DNA of 64,000 nt from Bosea sp. RAC05 (GTDB lineage: Bacteria; Pseudomonadota; Alphaproteobacteria; Rhizobiales; Beijerinckiaceae): assembly GCF_001713455.1 (NCBI RefSeq), contig NZ_CP016464.1, forward strand, positions 3,954,001-4,018,000, in the 5' to 3' direction. Made by a program: the position numbers and the translations under genes. Under the pieces are notes generated by a model. It did not search any database, was not told where the DNA came from, and saw only the letters and a program-made list of their open reading frames with translations. Positions 17,597 to 25,901 of the stretch are shown piece after piece; the stretch's first letter is position 1; every line of letters starts with the position of its first letter.

Positions 17597-18211
17597 ATGA
17601 CCGCCGTGAAGCAAATCCAGGCTTCGGCGCGCGCACAGGTCGGCAAGGGGGCCGCCCGTGCAGTTCGTCGTCAAGGCCAGACACCCGCCGTCATCTATGG
17701 CGGGGGCGCCGCTCCCGAAGCCATCGCGCTCGACGCCAACAAGACCCGCCTCCTGATCTATGGTGGCCATTTCCTGACCACGCTGTTCGACATCAGCGTC
17801 GACGGCAAGACGCAGCGCGTGATCCCGCGCGACTACCAGCTCGACCCGGTCAAGGACTTCCCGATCCATGTCGACTTCCTGCGCGTCGCCGCGGGCCAGA
17901 CGGTGACGGTCGAGGTTCCGATCCATGTCGTCGGCCAGGAGGCGAGCCCCGGCGTGAAGAGCGGCGGCCTGGTTCAGATCGTCGAGCACTCGCTCGAGAT
18001 CACCGTCGAGCCGGAGCTCATCCCGGAGGCCTTCGAGGTCTCGGTGGCCGGTCTCCAGATCGGCGACGCCCTCGAGGCGAGCGTGATCAAGCTTCCGAAG
18101 GGCGCCAAGCTCTCGGTCGGCTCGGACGCCACCATCGTCACCATCGTTCCGCCGATGGCGGAGGAGGCTGGCGACGCCGAAGCTCCGGCCGCCGAAGCCA
18201 AGAAGGCCTGA
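17597..18211 (+). CDS. rplY: 50S ribosomal protein L25, long (Ctc/TL5) form
   Basis: A 204-residue L25 protein that binds 5S rRNA in the large subunit. The N-terminal L25 domain (about 5-95) has 'GKGAARAVRRQGQTPAVIYG' and 'DPVKDFPIHVDFLRV'. The C-terminal TL5/Ctc domain (about 100-185) has 'GVKSGGLVQIVEHSLEI', followed by an Ala/Glu/Lys-rich tail. The start is set by the L25 N terminus; the longer frame to 17303 overlaps the previous gene. A terminator separates it from pth, though rplY and pth are neighbours in many bacteria. Confidence 0.95.
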   Translation: MTAVKQIQASARAQVGKGAARAVRRQGQTPAVIYGGGAAPEAIALDANKTRLLIYGGHFLTTLFDISVDGKTQRVIPRDYQLDPVKDFPIHVDFLRVAAGQTVTVEVPIHVVGQEASPGVKSGGLVQIVEHSLEITVEPELIPEAFEVSVAGLQIGDALEASVIKLPKGAKLSVGSDATIVTIVPPMAEEAGDAEAPAAEAKKA

Positions 18212-18252
18212 TCCGGCTTCCCAGTCGGCATCTCGCCACGAACGACCATGCG

Positions 18253-18278
18253 AACGGCCGGGGCTTCCCGGCCGTTTT
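18253..18278 (+). terminator. Rho-independent terminator between rplY and pth
   Basis: CGGCCGGG (18255-18262) pairs with CCCGGCCG (18267-18274) around GCTT, extended by two A-T pairs, and ends in TTTT (18275-18278). It follows the rplY stop by about 40 bases, so pth probably has its own promoter or relies on read-through. Confidence 0.8.
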
Positions 18279-18300
18279 GCCGTGAGGGACGACGATCGTC

Positions 18301-18915
18301 ATGCTGATCTTCGCAGGGCTCGGAAATCCCGGCACGCGCTATGCCGGCAACCGGCACAATATCGGCTTCATGGCGCTCGAGGCGATCGCGCGTACGCATC
18401 GCGCCTCGCCCTGGCGTGGCCGCTTCCAGGCGGAAGCCTGCGAGGCGACGATCGGGACCGAGAAGGTCGTCCTGCTCAAGCCCCAGACCTACATGAACGA
18501 ATCCGGCCGCGCGATCGGCGAGGCGGCGCGCTTCTTCAAGGTCGCGCCCGCCGACGTCATCGTCTTCCATGACGAACTCGACCTCGCCCCCGCCAAGCTG
18601 CGCGTGAAGCTCGGTGGCGGCAATGCCGGCCATAACGGCCTGCGCTCGACCACGGCGGCGATCGGCAACGAGTACCGCCGGGTCCGCATGGGCATCGGCC
18701 ATCCGGGGCTGAAGGAACTCGTGCACGCCTATGTGCTGAATGATTTCGGCAAGGCGGAGGGTCACTGGGTCGAGGATCTCTGCACCGCCTGCGCCGACAA
18801 CGCCGAGTTGCTGGCGAAGCACGACGACGCCGGCTTTCAGAACAAGGTGCACCTCTTCATGGAGGCGCGCGGTCACGGCGCGGTGAAGCGCCTCGGCGAG
18901 AGGTCCGGCGACTGA
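18301..18915 (+). CDS. pth: Peptidyl-tRNA hydrolase
   Basis: A 204-residue enzyme that frees tRNA from peptidyl-tRNA dropped by stalled ribosomes. The catalytic histidine lies in '[12 protein letters not shown]'. '[12 protein letters not shown]', '[19 protein letters not shown]' and '[11 protein letters not shown]' are the signature blocks. It is full length and starts at ATG 18301. It follows rplY and is convergent with the exported-protein gene at 18922, with only 6 bases between the stops. Confidence 0.96.
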   Translation: MLIFAGLGNPGTRYAGNRHNIGFMALEAIARTHRASPWRGRFQAEACEATIGTEKVVLLKPQTYMNESGRAIGEAARFFKVAPADVIVFHDELDLAPAKLRVKLGGGNAGHNGLRSTTAAIGNEYRRVRMGIGHPGLKELVHAYVLNDFGKAEGHWVEDLCTACADNAELLAKHDDAGFQNKVHLFMEARGHGAVKRLGERSGD

Positions 18916-18921
18916 AGCCGC

Positions 18922-19518
18922 TCAGTAGGGCAGTTGCGCGCCGGGCTTGGCGAGCGTCACGCGGCTGGCGCTGAAGCTGCCATCGGCCTGCTTCGTCGCC
19001 GTCATCGCCACCTGTGCGCCCGCCTTCAACTCCGAGACGTCGGCCGGCGCGGCCATGATGATGTTGGCATCGGCCGGAATGGTCACTCTCTGCTCGCCGC
19101 CCGGATAGCTCAGCACGATGCCGGCGCCATCCACGCGCGAGACGGTCTCAGCGACGGTGGCGTTGGTCATGGTCGTATCCGGCAGCACGCCCCAGGGACG
19201 GTGCCCCTCGCCCGTGCCGCGCATCGCCTCGGGGAAGATGAAGACCTGGACGGCCAGCAGCGAGCCATCGGGTTGCGGGCGCGCGCCGACGCCGACGAAG
19301 CCGCCCTTCTTGATGTCGGCCGTCGTCGCCTTGACCACGGCGCCGACCGAATAGCCCGGCGCCAGAGCGACCTTCGCCGCAGCGCCATCGACGGTCTTGA
19401 TCGTCAGCGTGTTGCCCTCGGCGGTCTCGACCTCGCCGCGAATGCGCGTCGTCGGCGACTGGGCGGAAGCGGCGACGGTGAGGCCGAGGATGAGGCAGGC
19501 GGTGGTGAAAACGCGCAT
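18922..19518 (-). CDS. Predicted periplasmic protein of unknown function
   Basis: A 198-residue protein with a Sec signal peptide ('MRVFTTACLILGLTVAASAQ', cleavage after AQ). The mature part has two similar beta-rich halves: 'IRGEVETAEGNTLTIKTVDG' near the start and 'VSRVDGAGIVLSYPGGEQRV' later, each followed by a segment about additives or variants of 'VGAVVKATTADIKKG'. This suggests tandem OB-like or DUF5666-like domains. I do not recognise a defined family. The start ATG 19518 is chosen because the signal peptide begins there; the open frame to 19866 is not coding in character. Confidence 0.7.
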   Translation of the reverse strand: MRVFTTACLILGLTVAASAQSPTTRIRGEVETAEGNTLTIKTVDGAAAKVALAPGYSVGAVVKATTADIKKGGFVGVGARPQPDGSLLAVQVFIFPEAMRGTGEGHRPWGVLPDTTMTNATVAETVSRVDGAGIVLSYPGGEQRVTIPADANIIMAAPADVSELKAGAQVAMTATKQADGSFSASRVTLAKPGAQLPY

Positions 19519-19616
19519 GGTGATATCCGCTGGACGAAGACTGTCGCCGCCTGTTTTTGCGCCGGCCGGGATCAAGCAGCCACGCACGTTCGCGTGACCG
19601 ACCACAGCGCGGATCG

Positions 19617-19645
19617 TTGACACGAAAACACGGAAACACGATGTT
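19617..19645 (+). promoter_or_regulatory. vapBC promoter with three tandem ACACG repeats
   Basis: A perfect TTGACA (19617-19622) stands 17 bases before GATGTT (19640-19645), 25 bases ahead of the antitoxin ATG. Three head-to-tail 8-base units, ACACGAAA, ACACGGAA and ACACGATG (19620-19643), fill the spacer. This is the expected place for autoregulation by an antitoxin or toxin-antitoxin complex. Confidence 0.45.
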
Positions 19646-19669
19646 GAGCCGCAGCGAGGTTGGTATGAG

Positions 19670-20059
19670 ATGAAGAATTTGACGGTGACACTTCCTGACG
19701 AGACGCTATCGCGCCTGCGCGTGGCAGCGGCGCGGGAAGGCAAGAGCATGTCGAAATTCGTGACCGAACTCCTCGAACGGCGCGTTGGCCGAACGATCAG
19801 CCAGCGCGAAGCGCTCGACAGATTCCTTGCCGGGCCTCCTCTTCCGTTTTCGGACGAAAACGGCAAACTCCCTTCCCGGACCGAATTGTATGACGAGCAC
19901 CTTCTTTCTCGACACGAACGTGCTGATCTACAGCCGGGATCCGGGTGCGAAGCAGAAGCAGGAGCGCGCGAAAATCTGGCTGAACGCGCTGATCGAGACG
20001 AAGCCGCCGGTGATCAACCTGCAGGTCATCAACGAATTCTGTCACGTCGCGCTTCGTAA
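19670..20059 (+). CDS. VapB-like antitoxin, ribbon-helix-helix type
   Basis: The N-terminal 45 residues ('MKNLTVTLPDETLSRLRVAA', 'REGKSMSKFVTELLERRVG') form a ribbon-helix-helix DNA-binding domain. The middle ('ALDRFLAGPPLPFSDENGK') would be the toxin-binding arm. The frame then runs 170 bases into the toxin gene, ending at 20059 and giving 129 residues; the last 50 or so are Gly/Ala/Arg-rich and look like an out-of-frame shadow. An ancestral stop near the toxin start may have been lost. GAGG lies upstream of the ATG. It neutralises and co-regulates with the PIN toxin downstream. Confidence 0.75.
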   Translation: MKNLTVTLPDETLSRLRVAAAREGKSMSKFVTELLERRVGRTISQREALDRFLAGPPLPFSDENGKLPSRTELYDEHLLSRHERADLQPGSGCEAEAGARENLAERADRDEAAGDQPAGHQRILSRRAS

Positions 20060-20336
20060 GCTTCCGCATCTCGATGTGGAAACTGTGAGAGCCGACGCCG
20101 AAGGCCTGAGAATTTGGGGCGACACGCCGATCGATTACGAGACACTGACGGACGCCTGGCAGATCCGCGAGGCAGCAGGCTATCAATGGTTCGATTGCGT
20201 GCTACTGGCCGCTGCGCAGAATTTGGGGTGTTCCCACTTCCTCAGTGAAGACATGCGGCATGGTCACGTCGTAAACGGCATCATCATCGTCAATCCGTTC
20301 ATCGCCCTCCCCGGCGATTTCATGCTCCGAGACTGA
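19890..20336 (+). CDS. vapC: VapC-type PIN-domain toxin
   Basis: A 148-residue PIN ribonuclease. The acidic active-site residues are visible: Asp in 'FFLDTNVLIY', Glu in 'LQVINEFCHVA', and Asp in 'WFDCVLLAAAQNLG' and 'LSEDMRHGH'. VapC toxins cut RNA, often tRNA or rRNA, until bound by the antitoxin. The ATG at 19890 lies inside the antitoxin frame, giving translational coupling. GC is lower than in nearby genes (about 60% over 20041-20100), as expected for a mobile toxin-antitoxin module. The active site looks complete. Confidence 0.9.
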   Translation: MTSTFFLDTNVLIYSRDPGAKQKQERAKIWLNALIETKPPVINLQVINEFCHVALRKLPHLDVETVRADAEGLRIWGDTPIDYETLTDAWQIREAAGYQWFDCVLLAAAQNLGCSHFLSEDMRHGHVVNGIIIVNPFIALPGDFMLRD

Positions 20337-20345
20337 AAGACCACC

Positions 20346-21443
20346 ATGGGTTTCAAATGCGGTATCGTCGGCCTGCCGAATGTCGGCAAGTCGACCCTCT
20401 TCAACGCGCTGACGCAGACGGCGGCCGCCCAGGCGGCCAACTATCCGTTCTGCACGATCGAGCCCAATGTCGGCGACGTCGCGGTGCCTGATCCCCGGCT
20501 GGAGAAGCTCGCCGCCATTGCGGGCTCCAAGGAGATCATCCCGACGCGGCTGACCTTCGTCGACATCGCCGGCCTCGTCCGGGGAGCCTCGAAGGGCGAA
20601 GGCCTCGGCAACCAGTTCCTCGCCAACATCCGCGAGTGCGACGCCATCGCCCATGTCGTGCGCTGCTTCGAGGATGGCGACATCACCCATGTCGAGGGCA
20701 AGGTCGCGCCGATCAACGACATCGAGATCATCGAGACCGAGCTGATGCTGGCCGATCTCGAAAGCCTCGAGAAGCGCGTCCTGCCGTTGGAGAAGAAGGC
20801 CAAGACCGGCGACAAGGACGCCAAGGAACTCGCCGAGCTGATGAACCGCTGCCTCGTGCTGCTGCGCGAGGGCAAGCCCGCCCGCCTTGTCCAGGTCGCC
20901 GCCGACGAGCGCAAGACCTTCGAGACGCTCGGCCTCCTCTCCTCCAAGCCCGTCCTCTATGTCTGCAATGTCGAGGAGGCGAGCGCCGACAAGGGCAATG
21001 CCTTCTCCGAATTGGTCAAAGCCCGGGCTGCGGAAGAGAACGCGGTCGCCGTCGTCGTCTCCGCCAAGATCGAGAGCGAGATCGCGGTGCTGCCGGCCGC
21101 CGACCAGAAGGACTATCTCGAGGCCGTCGGCCTGGAGGAGCCGGGCCTGAACCGCGTCATCCGCGCCGGCTACGCGCTCCTCCACCTCGTGACCTATTTC
21201 ACGGTCGGGCCGAAGGAGGCGCGCGCCTGGACGATCGAGAAGGGCACCAAGGGCCCCGCCGCCGCCGGCGTGATCCACAGCGACTTCGAGAAGGGCTACA
21301 TCCGCGCCGAGACGATCGCCTATGACGACTACATCGCCAACAAGGGCGAGAGCGGCGCGCGCGAGGCCGGGAAGTTCCGCCTCGAAGGCAAGGAGTATGT
21401 CGTCGCCGACGGCGACGTGCTGCATTTCCGCTTCGCCAACTGA
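20346..21443 (+). CDS. ychF: Redox-regulated ATPase YchF
   Basis: A 365-residue Obg-family P-loop protein that prefers ATP to GTP and associates with ribosomes. It has the P-loop 'GLPNVGKSTLFNALTQ' at residues 8-23, 'NYPFCTIEPNVGDVAVPDPR', the switch 'FVDIAGLVRGASKGEGLGNQ' and a C-terminal TGS domain ('GVIHSDFEKGYIRAETIAYD'). It begins 9 bases after the vapC stop. The MaoC gene starts 16 bases after its own stop, so co-transcription is possible. All motifs are intact. Confidence 0.96.
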   Translation: MGFKCGIVGLPNVGKSTLFNALTQTAAAQAANYPFCTIEPNVGDVAVPDPRLEKLAAIAGSKEIIPTRLTFVDIAGLVRGASKGEGLGNQFLANIRECDAIAHVVRCFEDGDITHVEGKVAPINDIEIIETELMLADLESLEKRVLPLEKKAKTGDKDAKELAELMNRCLVLLREGKPARLVQVAADERKTFETLGLLSSKPVLYVCNVEEASADKGNAFSELVKARAAEENAVAVVVSAKIESEIAVLPAADQKDYLEAVGLEEPGLNRVIRAGYALLHLVTYFTVGPKEARAWTIEKGTKGPAAAGVIHSDFEKGYIRAETIAYDDYIANKGESGAREAGKFRLEGKEYVVADGDVLHFRFAN

Positions 21444-21459
21444 GCGGGCGCTGGCGGCG

Positions 21460-22473
21460 ATGTTGTATTTCGAGGACTTCATCCTCGGCGAGACGGTGCC
21501 GACCGGCAGCCTCGCCGTCTCGGAAGGAGACATCGTCGCCTTCGCCTCGCGCTTCGACGCGCAGGATTTCCACGTCGATCCGCAGAAGGCGAAGGGGAGC
21601 TTCGTCGGCACGCTGATCGCCTCGGGCTGGCACAGCTGCTCGCTGCTGATGCGGCTGATGGCGCAGAGCTTCCTGCTCAACTCCTCAGGGATGGGCGCGC
21701 CCGGCATCGAGGAGGTGAAATGGCTGCGCCCGGTCCAGCCGGGCGACGTGCTGCACGGCCGCCGCACCGTCACCGAGATCAAGCCCTCGCGCTCGCGCCC
21801 GGAGATGGGCCTCGTGCGCTTCAAGCTCGAGCTGCTGAACCAGCGCGATGAGGCGGTGCTGGAGCAGGCCAACTGGATCATGTTCGGCCGCCGCGGCGTC
21901 GCCGCCCTGCAGCCGGCGGGCGACTGGCTCGCCCATCCGCCGCTCTACGTCCCGCCCCCCTCGCCCGCCCCGATCGAGCCGCCGGCCGAGCCGACGCCGG
22001 CCGCGCGCTTCTTCGAGGACATCGCGATCGGCGACCGCTTCGAGCTCGGCAGCACCGTCTTCACGGCCGACGAGATCATCGCCTTCGCGCGCGCCTTCGA
22101 TCCGCAGCCCTTCCACATGGACGAGGCGGCGGCGGCAGCCTCCTCCTTCGGCCGGCTCGCGGCTTCAGGCTGGCATACGGCCTCCGTCTGGATGGCGACC
22201 ATGGTCACCCATCGCCGCCGCCAACTCGCCGCCTTCGGGCCAGGTCGCGCGCCGCGGCTCGGCCCGTCGCCCGGCTTCAAGAACCTGCGCTGGACGAGGC
22301 CGGTCTTCGCCGGAGACCGCATCACCTATCATTCCGAGGTCACCGACAAGCGCGCCAGCACCTCGCGCCCGCAATGGGGCCTGTTCTTCCACCACAACAC
22401 CGGTGTGAACCAGAACGGCGAAGAGGTCTTCAGCTTCGACGGCTGCGTCTTCGTCGAGCGCAAGCCGGTCTGA
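21460..22473 (+). CDS. Tandem MaoC-like dehydratase, two hot-dog domains fused
   Basis: A 337-residue protein made of two similar MaoC-type hot-dog domains. Repeat 1 (about 2-150) opens 'YFEDFILGETVPTGSLAVSE' with hydratase residues in 'FDAQDFHVDP'. Repeat 2 (about 185-337) opens 'FFEDIAIGDRFELGSTVFTA' with 'FDPQPFHMDE'. The Asp and His expected for (R)-specific enoyl-CoA hydration are present in both halves. A Pro-rich linker (about 163-182) joins them. Single-domain MaoC proteins are usually near 150 residues, so this is a duplication or fusion. The ATG at 21460 is chosen from the domain start; the substrate is unknown. Confidence 0.85.
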   Translation: MLYFEDFILGETVPTGSLAVSEGDIVAFASRFDAQDFHVDPQKAKGSFVGTLIASGWHSCSLLMRLMAQSFLLNSSGMGAPGIEEVKWLRPVQPGDVLHGRRTVTEIKPSRSRPEMGLVRFKLELLNQRDEAVLEQANWIMFGRRGVAALQPAGDWLAHPPLYVPPPSPAPIEPPAEPTPAARFFEDIAIGDRFELGSTVFTADEIIAFARAFDPQPFHMDEAAAAASSFGRLAASGWHTASVWMATMVTHRRRQLAAFGPGRAPRLGPSPGFKNLRWTRPVFAGDRITYHSEVTDKRASTSRPQWGLFFHHNTGVNQNGEEVFSFDGCVFVERKPV

Positions 22474-22605
22474 AGCCGCCGTCCTGCTTTCCCCGACGAA
22501 CCCTATCGCGGCCGTGACGCTTCTGCGAGCCCGGCGCAGCCTGTAGGGAGGGTGCGCGAGGTGGCCGCAGAGCCGCCGGCGAGACATCTCCGGGAGGAGC
22601 GCATC

Positions 22606-23769
22606 GTGGCGGCAGCCCGCATCTTCAGCACGGCCCAGATGGCGGCGCGCGCCCGCAAGCGCCTGCCCCGCGCGGTCTACGACTTCATCGAGGGCGGCGC
22701 TGGCGCCGAACAGGCGGTCACCCGCAACCGGGCGCGCTTCAGCGAGATCGCCCTGATGCCGCAGGCCCTGCGCGACTGCGCCGCCGCGCACACGCAGGTC
22801 ACGCTGTTCGGCCGCCGCTATGCCGCCCCCTTCGGCGTCGCGCCGATGGGGTTCGCCGATCTCGTCTGCCCCGGGACAGACCGCGCGCTCGCCGCGGCGG
22901 CCAAGGCGCAGAACATCCCTTACGTGCTCTCGACCGCCGCCACGACCTCGATCGAGACCATCGCCGGCATCGCCCAGGACAATCTCTGGTTCCAGCTCTA
23001 CCCGGGCGCCGACGAGATCATCGCCGCCGGGCTGATGCAGCGGGCGCTCGCGGCCGGCGTGACGACACTCGTCGTCACCATCGACATCCCCGTGCCCGCG
23101 CGGCGCGTGCGCGACCTGACCAACGGACTCGCCATCCCCCTCAAACCCTCGCTCGCCACCATTCTGGACGTCGCGCGCCATCCCGGCTGGCTCTGGCGGG
23201 CCGCGCGCGGCGAACGGCCAGGCATGGCGAACTTCATCGAGAACAAGGGGTCGCTGAGCGGCCTCGCCCATGCCGAATTCGTCGCCCGCCAGCTCTCCTG
23301 CCCCGGCCTCGACTGGGCTCGCATCGAGGCGATCCGCAAGGCCTGGCCGCATCATCTCGTCATCAAGGGCATCCTCAACCCGCAGGATGCGCTGATGGCC
23401 GAGCGCATTGGCGCCGATGGCGTCGTCGTCTCCAACCATGGCGGGCGCCAGCTCGATTCCGCGCCGTCCTCGATCGAGGTGATGCCGCGCATCCGCGAGG
23501 CCTGCGGCGACCGGCTAGCCCTGATCCTCGACAGCGGCGTGCGCACCGGCGACGACATCGCGCGCAGCCTCGCCTGCGGCGCCGATTTCGTCCTGCTCGG
23601 TCGGCCGTTCCTGTTTGCGGTTGCCGCGCTCGGGCTGTCCGATGGCCCCAAGGCGATCATCGAGATCCTGCGGTCGGATTTGCTCAACACGATGATCCAT
23701 CTCGGCTGCGCCGAGCCCACAGAACTCGGCAGCGACCATCTCTGGCCCAGGCAGGGAGCCAACCGATGA
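22606..23769 (+). CDS. FMN-dependent alpha-hydroxy-acid oxidase/dehydrogenase
   Basis: A 387-residue TIM-barrel flavoenzyme of the lactate dehydrogenase (LldD)/glycolate oxidase family, which oxidises 2-hydroxy acids to 2-keto acids. 'RLPRAVYDFIEGGAGAEQ' opens the barrel and 'SNHGGRQLDSAPSS' carries the active-site His and Arg; 'DSGVRTGDDIARSLACGA' binds the FMN phosphate. The start is decided by GGGAGGAG (22592-22599), six bases before GTG 22606; GTGs at 22552 and 22561 are less well placed. It overlaps the next gene by ATGA. The substrate (lactate, mandelate or other) cannot be read from the sequence. Confidence 0.88.
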   Translation: MAAARIFSTAQMAARARKRLPRAVYDFIEGGAGAEQAVTRNRARFSEIALMPQALRDCAAAHTQVTLFGRRYAAPFGVAPMGFADLVCPGTDRALAAAAKAQNIPYVLSTAATTSIETIAGIAQDNLWFQLYPGADEIIAAGLMQRALAAGVTTLVVTIDIPVPARRVRDLTNGLAIPLKPSLATILDVARHPGWLWRAARGERPGMANFIENKGSLSGLAHAEFVARQLSCPGLDWARIEAIRKAWPHHLVIKGILNPQDALMAERIGADGVVVSNHGGRQLDSAPSSIEVMPRIREACGDRLALILDSGVRTGDDIARSLACGADFVLLGRPFLFAVAALGLSDGPKAIIEILRSDLLNTMIHLGCAEPTELGSDHLWPRQGANR

Positions 23770-24662
23770 CCATCGCGATCATGGGAGCCGGCGGCGTCGG
23801 CTGCTATTACGGGGCGATGCTGGCGCGCGCCGGCCATGGCGTGACGCTGATCGCGCGGCCCCCGCATGTCCAGGCGATCGCGCGGCACGGCCTCGTCTTC
23901 GAAGCCAGGGGGACGACGGAGACGCTGCCGGTCACGGCCACGACCGAGCCCTCCGGCGTCGCCGGCGCCGAGGTCGTGCTGTTCTGCGTGAAGTCGGGCG
24001 ACACGCAAGAGGCCGGCCGCGCCATCGCGCCCCACCTCGCAGCCAACGCCACGATCCTCAGCCTCCAGAACGGCGTCGACAATGCGCCGCGCCTGCAGGA
24101 CGTCCTCGGCCGCCCGGTGATCCCGGCCGCGGTCTATGTCGCCGTCGAGATGCCCGGCCCCGGCCATGTCCGCCATCACGGGCGCGGCGAACTCGTCATC
24201 GGCCCCGGCGCGACCAGCGCCGCCGTCGCCGCGAGCTTCGGCCAGGCCGGCATCCCCACCGAGGTCTCGGAGAACGTCATCGGCGCGCTCTGGACCAAGC
24301 TCGTCGTCAACTGCGCCTACAACGCCCTCTCCGCCATTCCGCAACTGCCCTATGGCCGGATGATCGCGGTCGAGGGCGTGCGCGACAGCATGGTCGACAT
24401 CGTCGCCGAATGCCGCGCGGTGGCGCAGGCCGCCGGCATCACCATCGGCCCCGAGATCCTCGACACCGTCCTGGCGCTCGCCCCGGCCATGCCGGCGCAA
24501 TCCTCCTCGACGGCGCAGGACCTCGCCCGCGGCAAGCGCACCGAGATCGACCATCTCAACGGCTATGTCGTGCGCACCGGCGAGCGTCTGGGCGTCCCGA
24601 CGCCCGCCAACCGCCTGCTGACGGTCATGGTCAAGCTGATGGAAGCCCGAGCGGGCGCCTGA
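23766..24662 (+). CDS. 2-dehydropantoate 2-reductase family protein
   Basis: A 298-residue NADPH-dependent enzyme of the ketopantoate reductase (PanE) family. The nucleotide fold is 'IMGAGGVGCYYGAMLARAG' at residues 5-23. The catalytic Lys lies in 'LWTKLVVNCAYNALSAI', and the C-terminal domain shows 'QDLARGKRTEIDHLNGYVV'. It is coupled to the hydroxy-acid oxidase, which suggests that it may reduce a related 2-keto acid rather than serve pantothenate synthesis; other panB/C genes are not here. This is an inference, since many genomes carry several PanE paralogues. Confidence 0.85.
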   Translation: MTIAIMGAGGVGCYYGAMLARAGHGVTLIARPPHVQAIARHGLVFEARGTTETLPVTATTEPSGVAGAEVVLFCVKSGDTQEAGRAIAPHLAANATILSLQNGVDNAPRLQDVLGRPVIPAAVYVAVEMPGPGHVRHHGRGELVIGPGATSAAVAASFGQAGIPTEVSENVIGALWTKLVVNCAYNALSAIPQLPYGRMIAVEGVRDSMVDIVAECRAVAQAAGITIGPEILDTVLALAPAMPAQSSSTAQDLARGKRTEIDHLNGYVVRTGERLGVPTPANRLLTVMVKLMEARAGA

Positions 24663-24789
24663 GCCGCAGGCCCCTGCGCCGCCGGGCGGTCATGCGCGCG
24701 CGCTCGTTGTCGCCGGCGCCCACACCATGCCAAGCTGCCGTCACGCCAGAGACGGCGCCATAAGAAACCACCGGCAGGAAACGACACCC

Positions 24790-25887
24790 ATGAAGCGCAG
24801 ATTGTTCTTGAAGGGCGCCGGCCTCGGCGCCGCGGCCGGAATCGCGTCTCCGGCGATCGCTCAGAGCACGCCCACCGTGACCTGGCGACTGGCGTCGAGC
24901 TATCCCAAGTCGCTGGAGACGCTCTATGGCGCCTGCACGCATCTGTCGGAAGCCGTCTCGGCCGTCACCGACGGCAAGTTCAAGATCCAGGTCTTCGCGG
25001 CGGGCGAGATCGTGCCCGCTCTCCAGGTGGCCGATGCCGTGACCAACGGCACGGTCGAGATGGGCCATTCCGGCTCCTATTTCTACATCGGCAAGGACAC
25101 CGCCTTCGCCTTCGGCACAGTCATTCCCTGGGGCCCCAACAGCCGCCAGATGCAGGCCTGGCTGTTCCATGCCGGCGGGCTCGAACTGCTCAACGAGTTC
25201 TACGCCAAGTTCAACATCTACAACCTGCCGGCGGGCAACACCGGCGCGCAGATGGGCGGCTGGTTCCGCAAGGAGATCAAGTCGGTGGCCGATCTCCAGG
25301 GCCTCAAGATGCGCATCGGCGGGCTGGGTGGCAACGTCCTGCAGAAGATGGGCGTGGTGCCGCAGCAGCTCGGCGCCGGCGACATCTATCCGGCGCTGGA
25401 ACGCGGCGTGCTCGACGCCGTCGAGTTCGTCGGTCCCTATGACGACGAGAAGCTCGGCTTCGCCCGCGTCGCGCCCTATTACTACTATCCCGGCTTCTGG
25501 GATGGCTGCGCGGAACTCAGCTTCTTCATCAATCTGGAGAAGTGGAACAGCCTGCCCCCGACCTATCAGCGGGTGCTCAAGACCTGCGCGATGGCCTCCG
25601 GCCACGACATGCAGGCGAAATACGACGCGCTCAACCCCCCGGCCCTGAAGCGGCTGATCGCCGGCGGCGCGCAGCTGCGCCCGCTTCCCAACGACATCCT
25701 CAGGCAAAGCTACAAACACACCAAGGATCTCTACGCCGAGATGTCAGCCGCCAACCCGGCCTTCAAGAAGATCTACGACCATCTCTGGGCCTTCCAGCAG
25801 GACAGCACGCGCTACTGGCAGATCTCCGACCTCTCCTTCGACCTGATGTCGGCGACGGCGCTCCAGCAGCGCTGGCAGGACGGCTGA
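24790..25887 (+). CDS. TRAP transporter solute-binding protein, TakP-like
   Basis: A 365-residue periplasmic DctP-family binding protein. The leader 'MKRRLFLKGAGLGAAAG' has Tat character and ends in SPAIA|Q. 'TGAQMGGWFRKEIKSV', 'LKMRIGGLGGNVLQKMGVV' and 'GPYDDEKLGFARVAPYYYYP' closely resemble TakP, the 2-keto-acid binder of Rhodobacter sphaeroides. The carboxylate-binding Arg lies in 'MRIGG'. No DctQ or DctM membrane subunit adjoins it, so it must work with subunits encoded elsewhere. Its position after a hydroxy-acid oxidase and a keto-acid reductase fits a 2-keto or 2-hydroxy acid ligand. Confidence 0.9.
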   Translation: MKRRLFLKGAGLGAAAGIASPAIAQSTPTVTWRLASSYPKSLETLYGACTHLSEAVSAVTDGKFKIQVFAAGEIVPALQVADAVTNGTVEMGHSGSYFYIGKDTAFAFGTVIPWGPNSRQMQAWLFHAGGLELLNEFYAKFNIYNLPAGNTGAQMGGWFRKEIKSVADLQGLKMRIGGLGGNVLQKMGVVPQQLGAGDIYPALERGVLDAVEFVGPYDDEKLGFARVAPYYYYPGFWDGCAELSFFINLEKWNSLPPTYQRVLKTCAMASGHDMQAKYDALNPPALKRLIAGGAQLRPLPNDILRQSYKHTKDLYAEMSAANPAFKKIYDHLWAFQQDSTRYWQISDLSFDLMSATALQQRWQDG

Positions 25888-25901
25888 TCGCGAATACGCT
25901 C

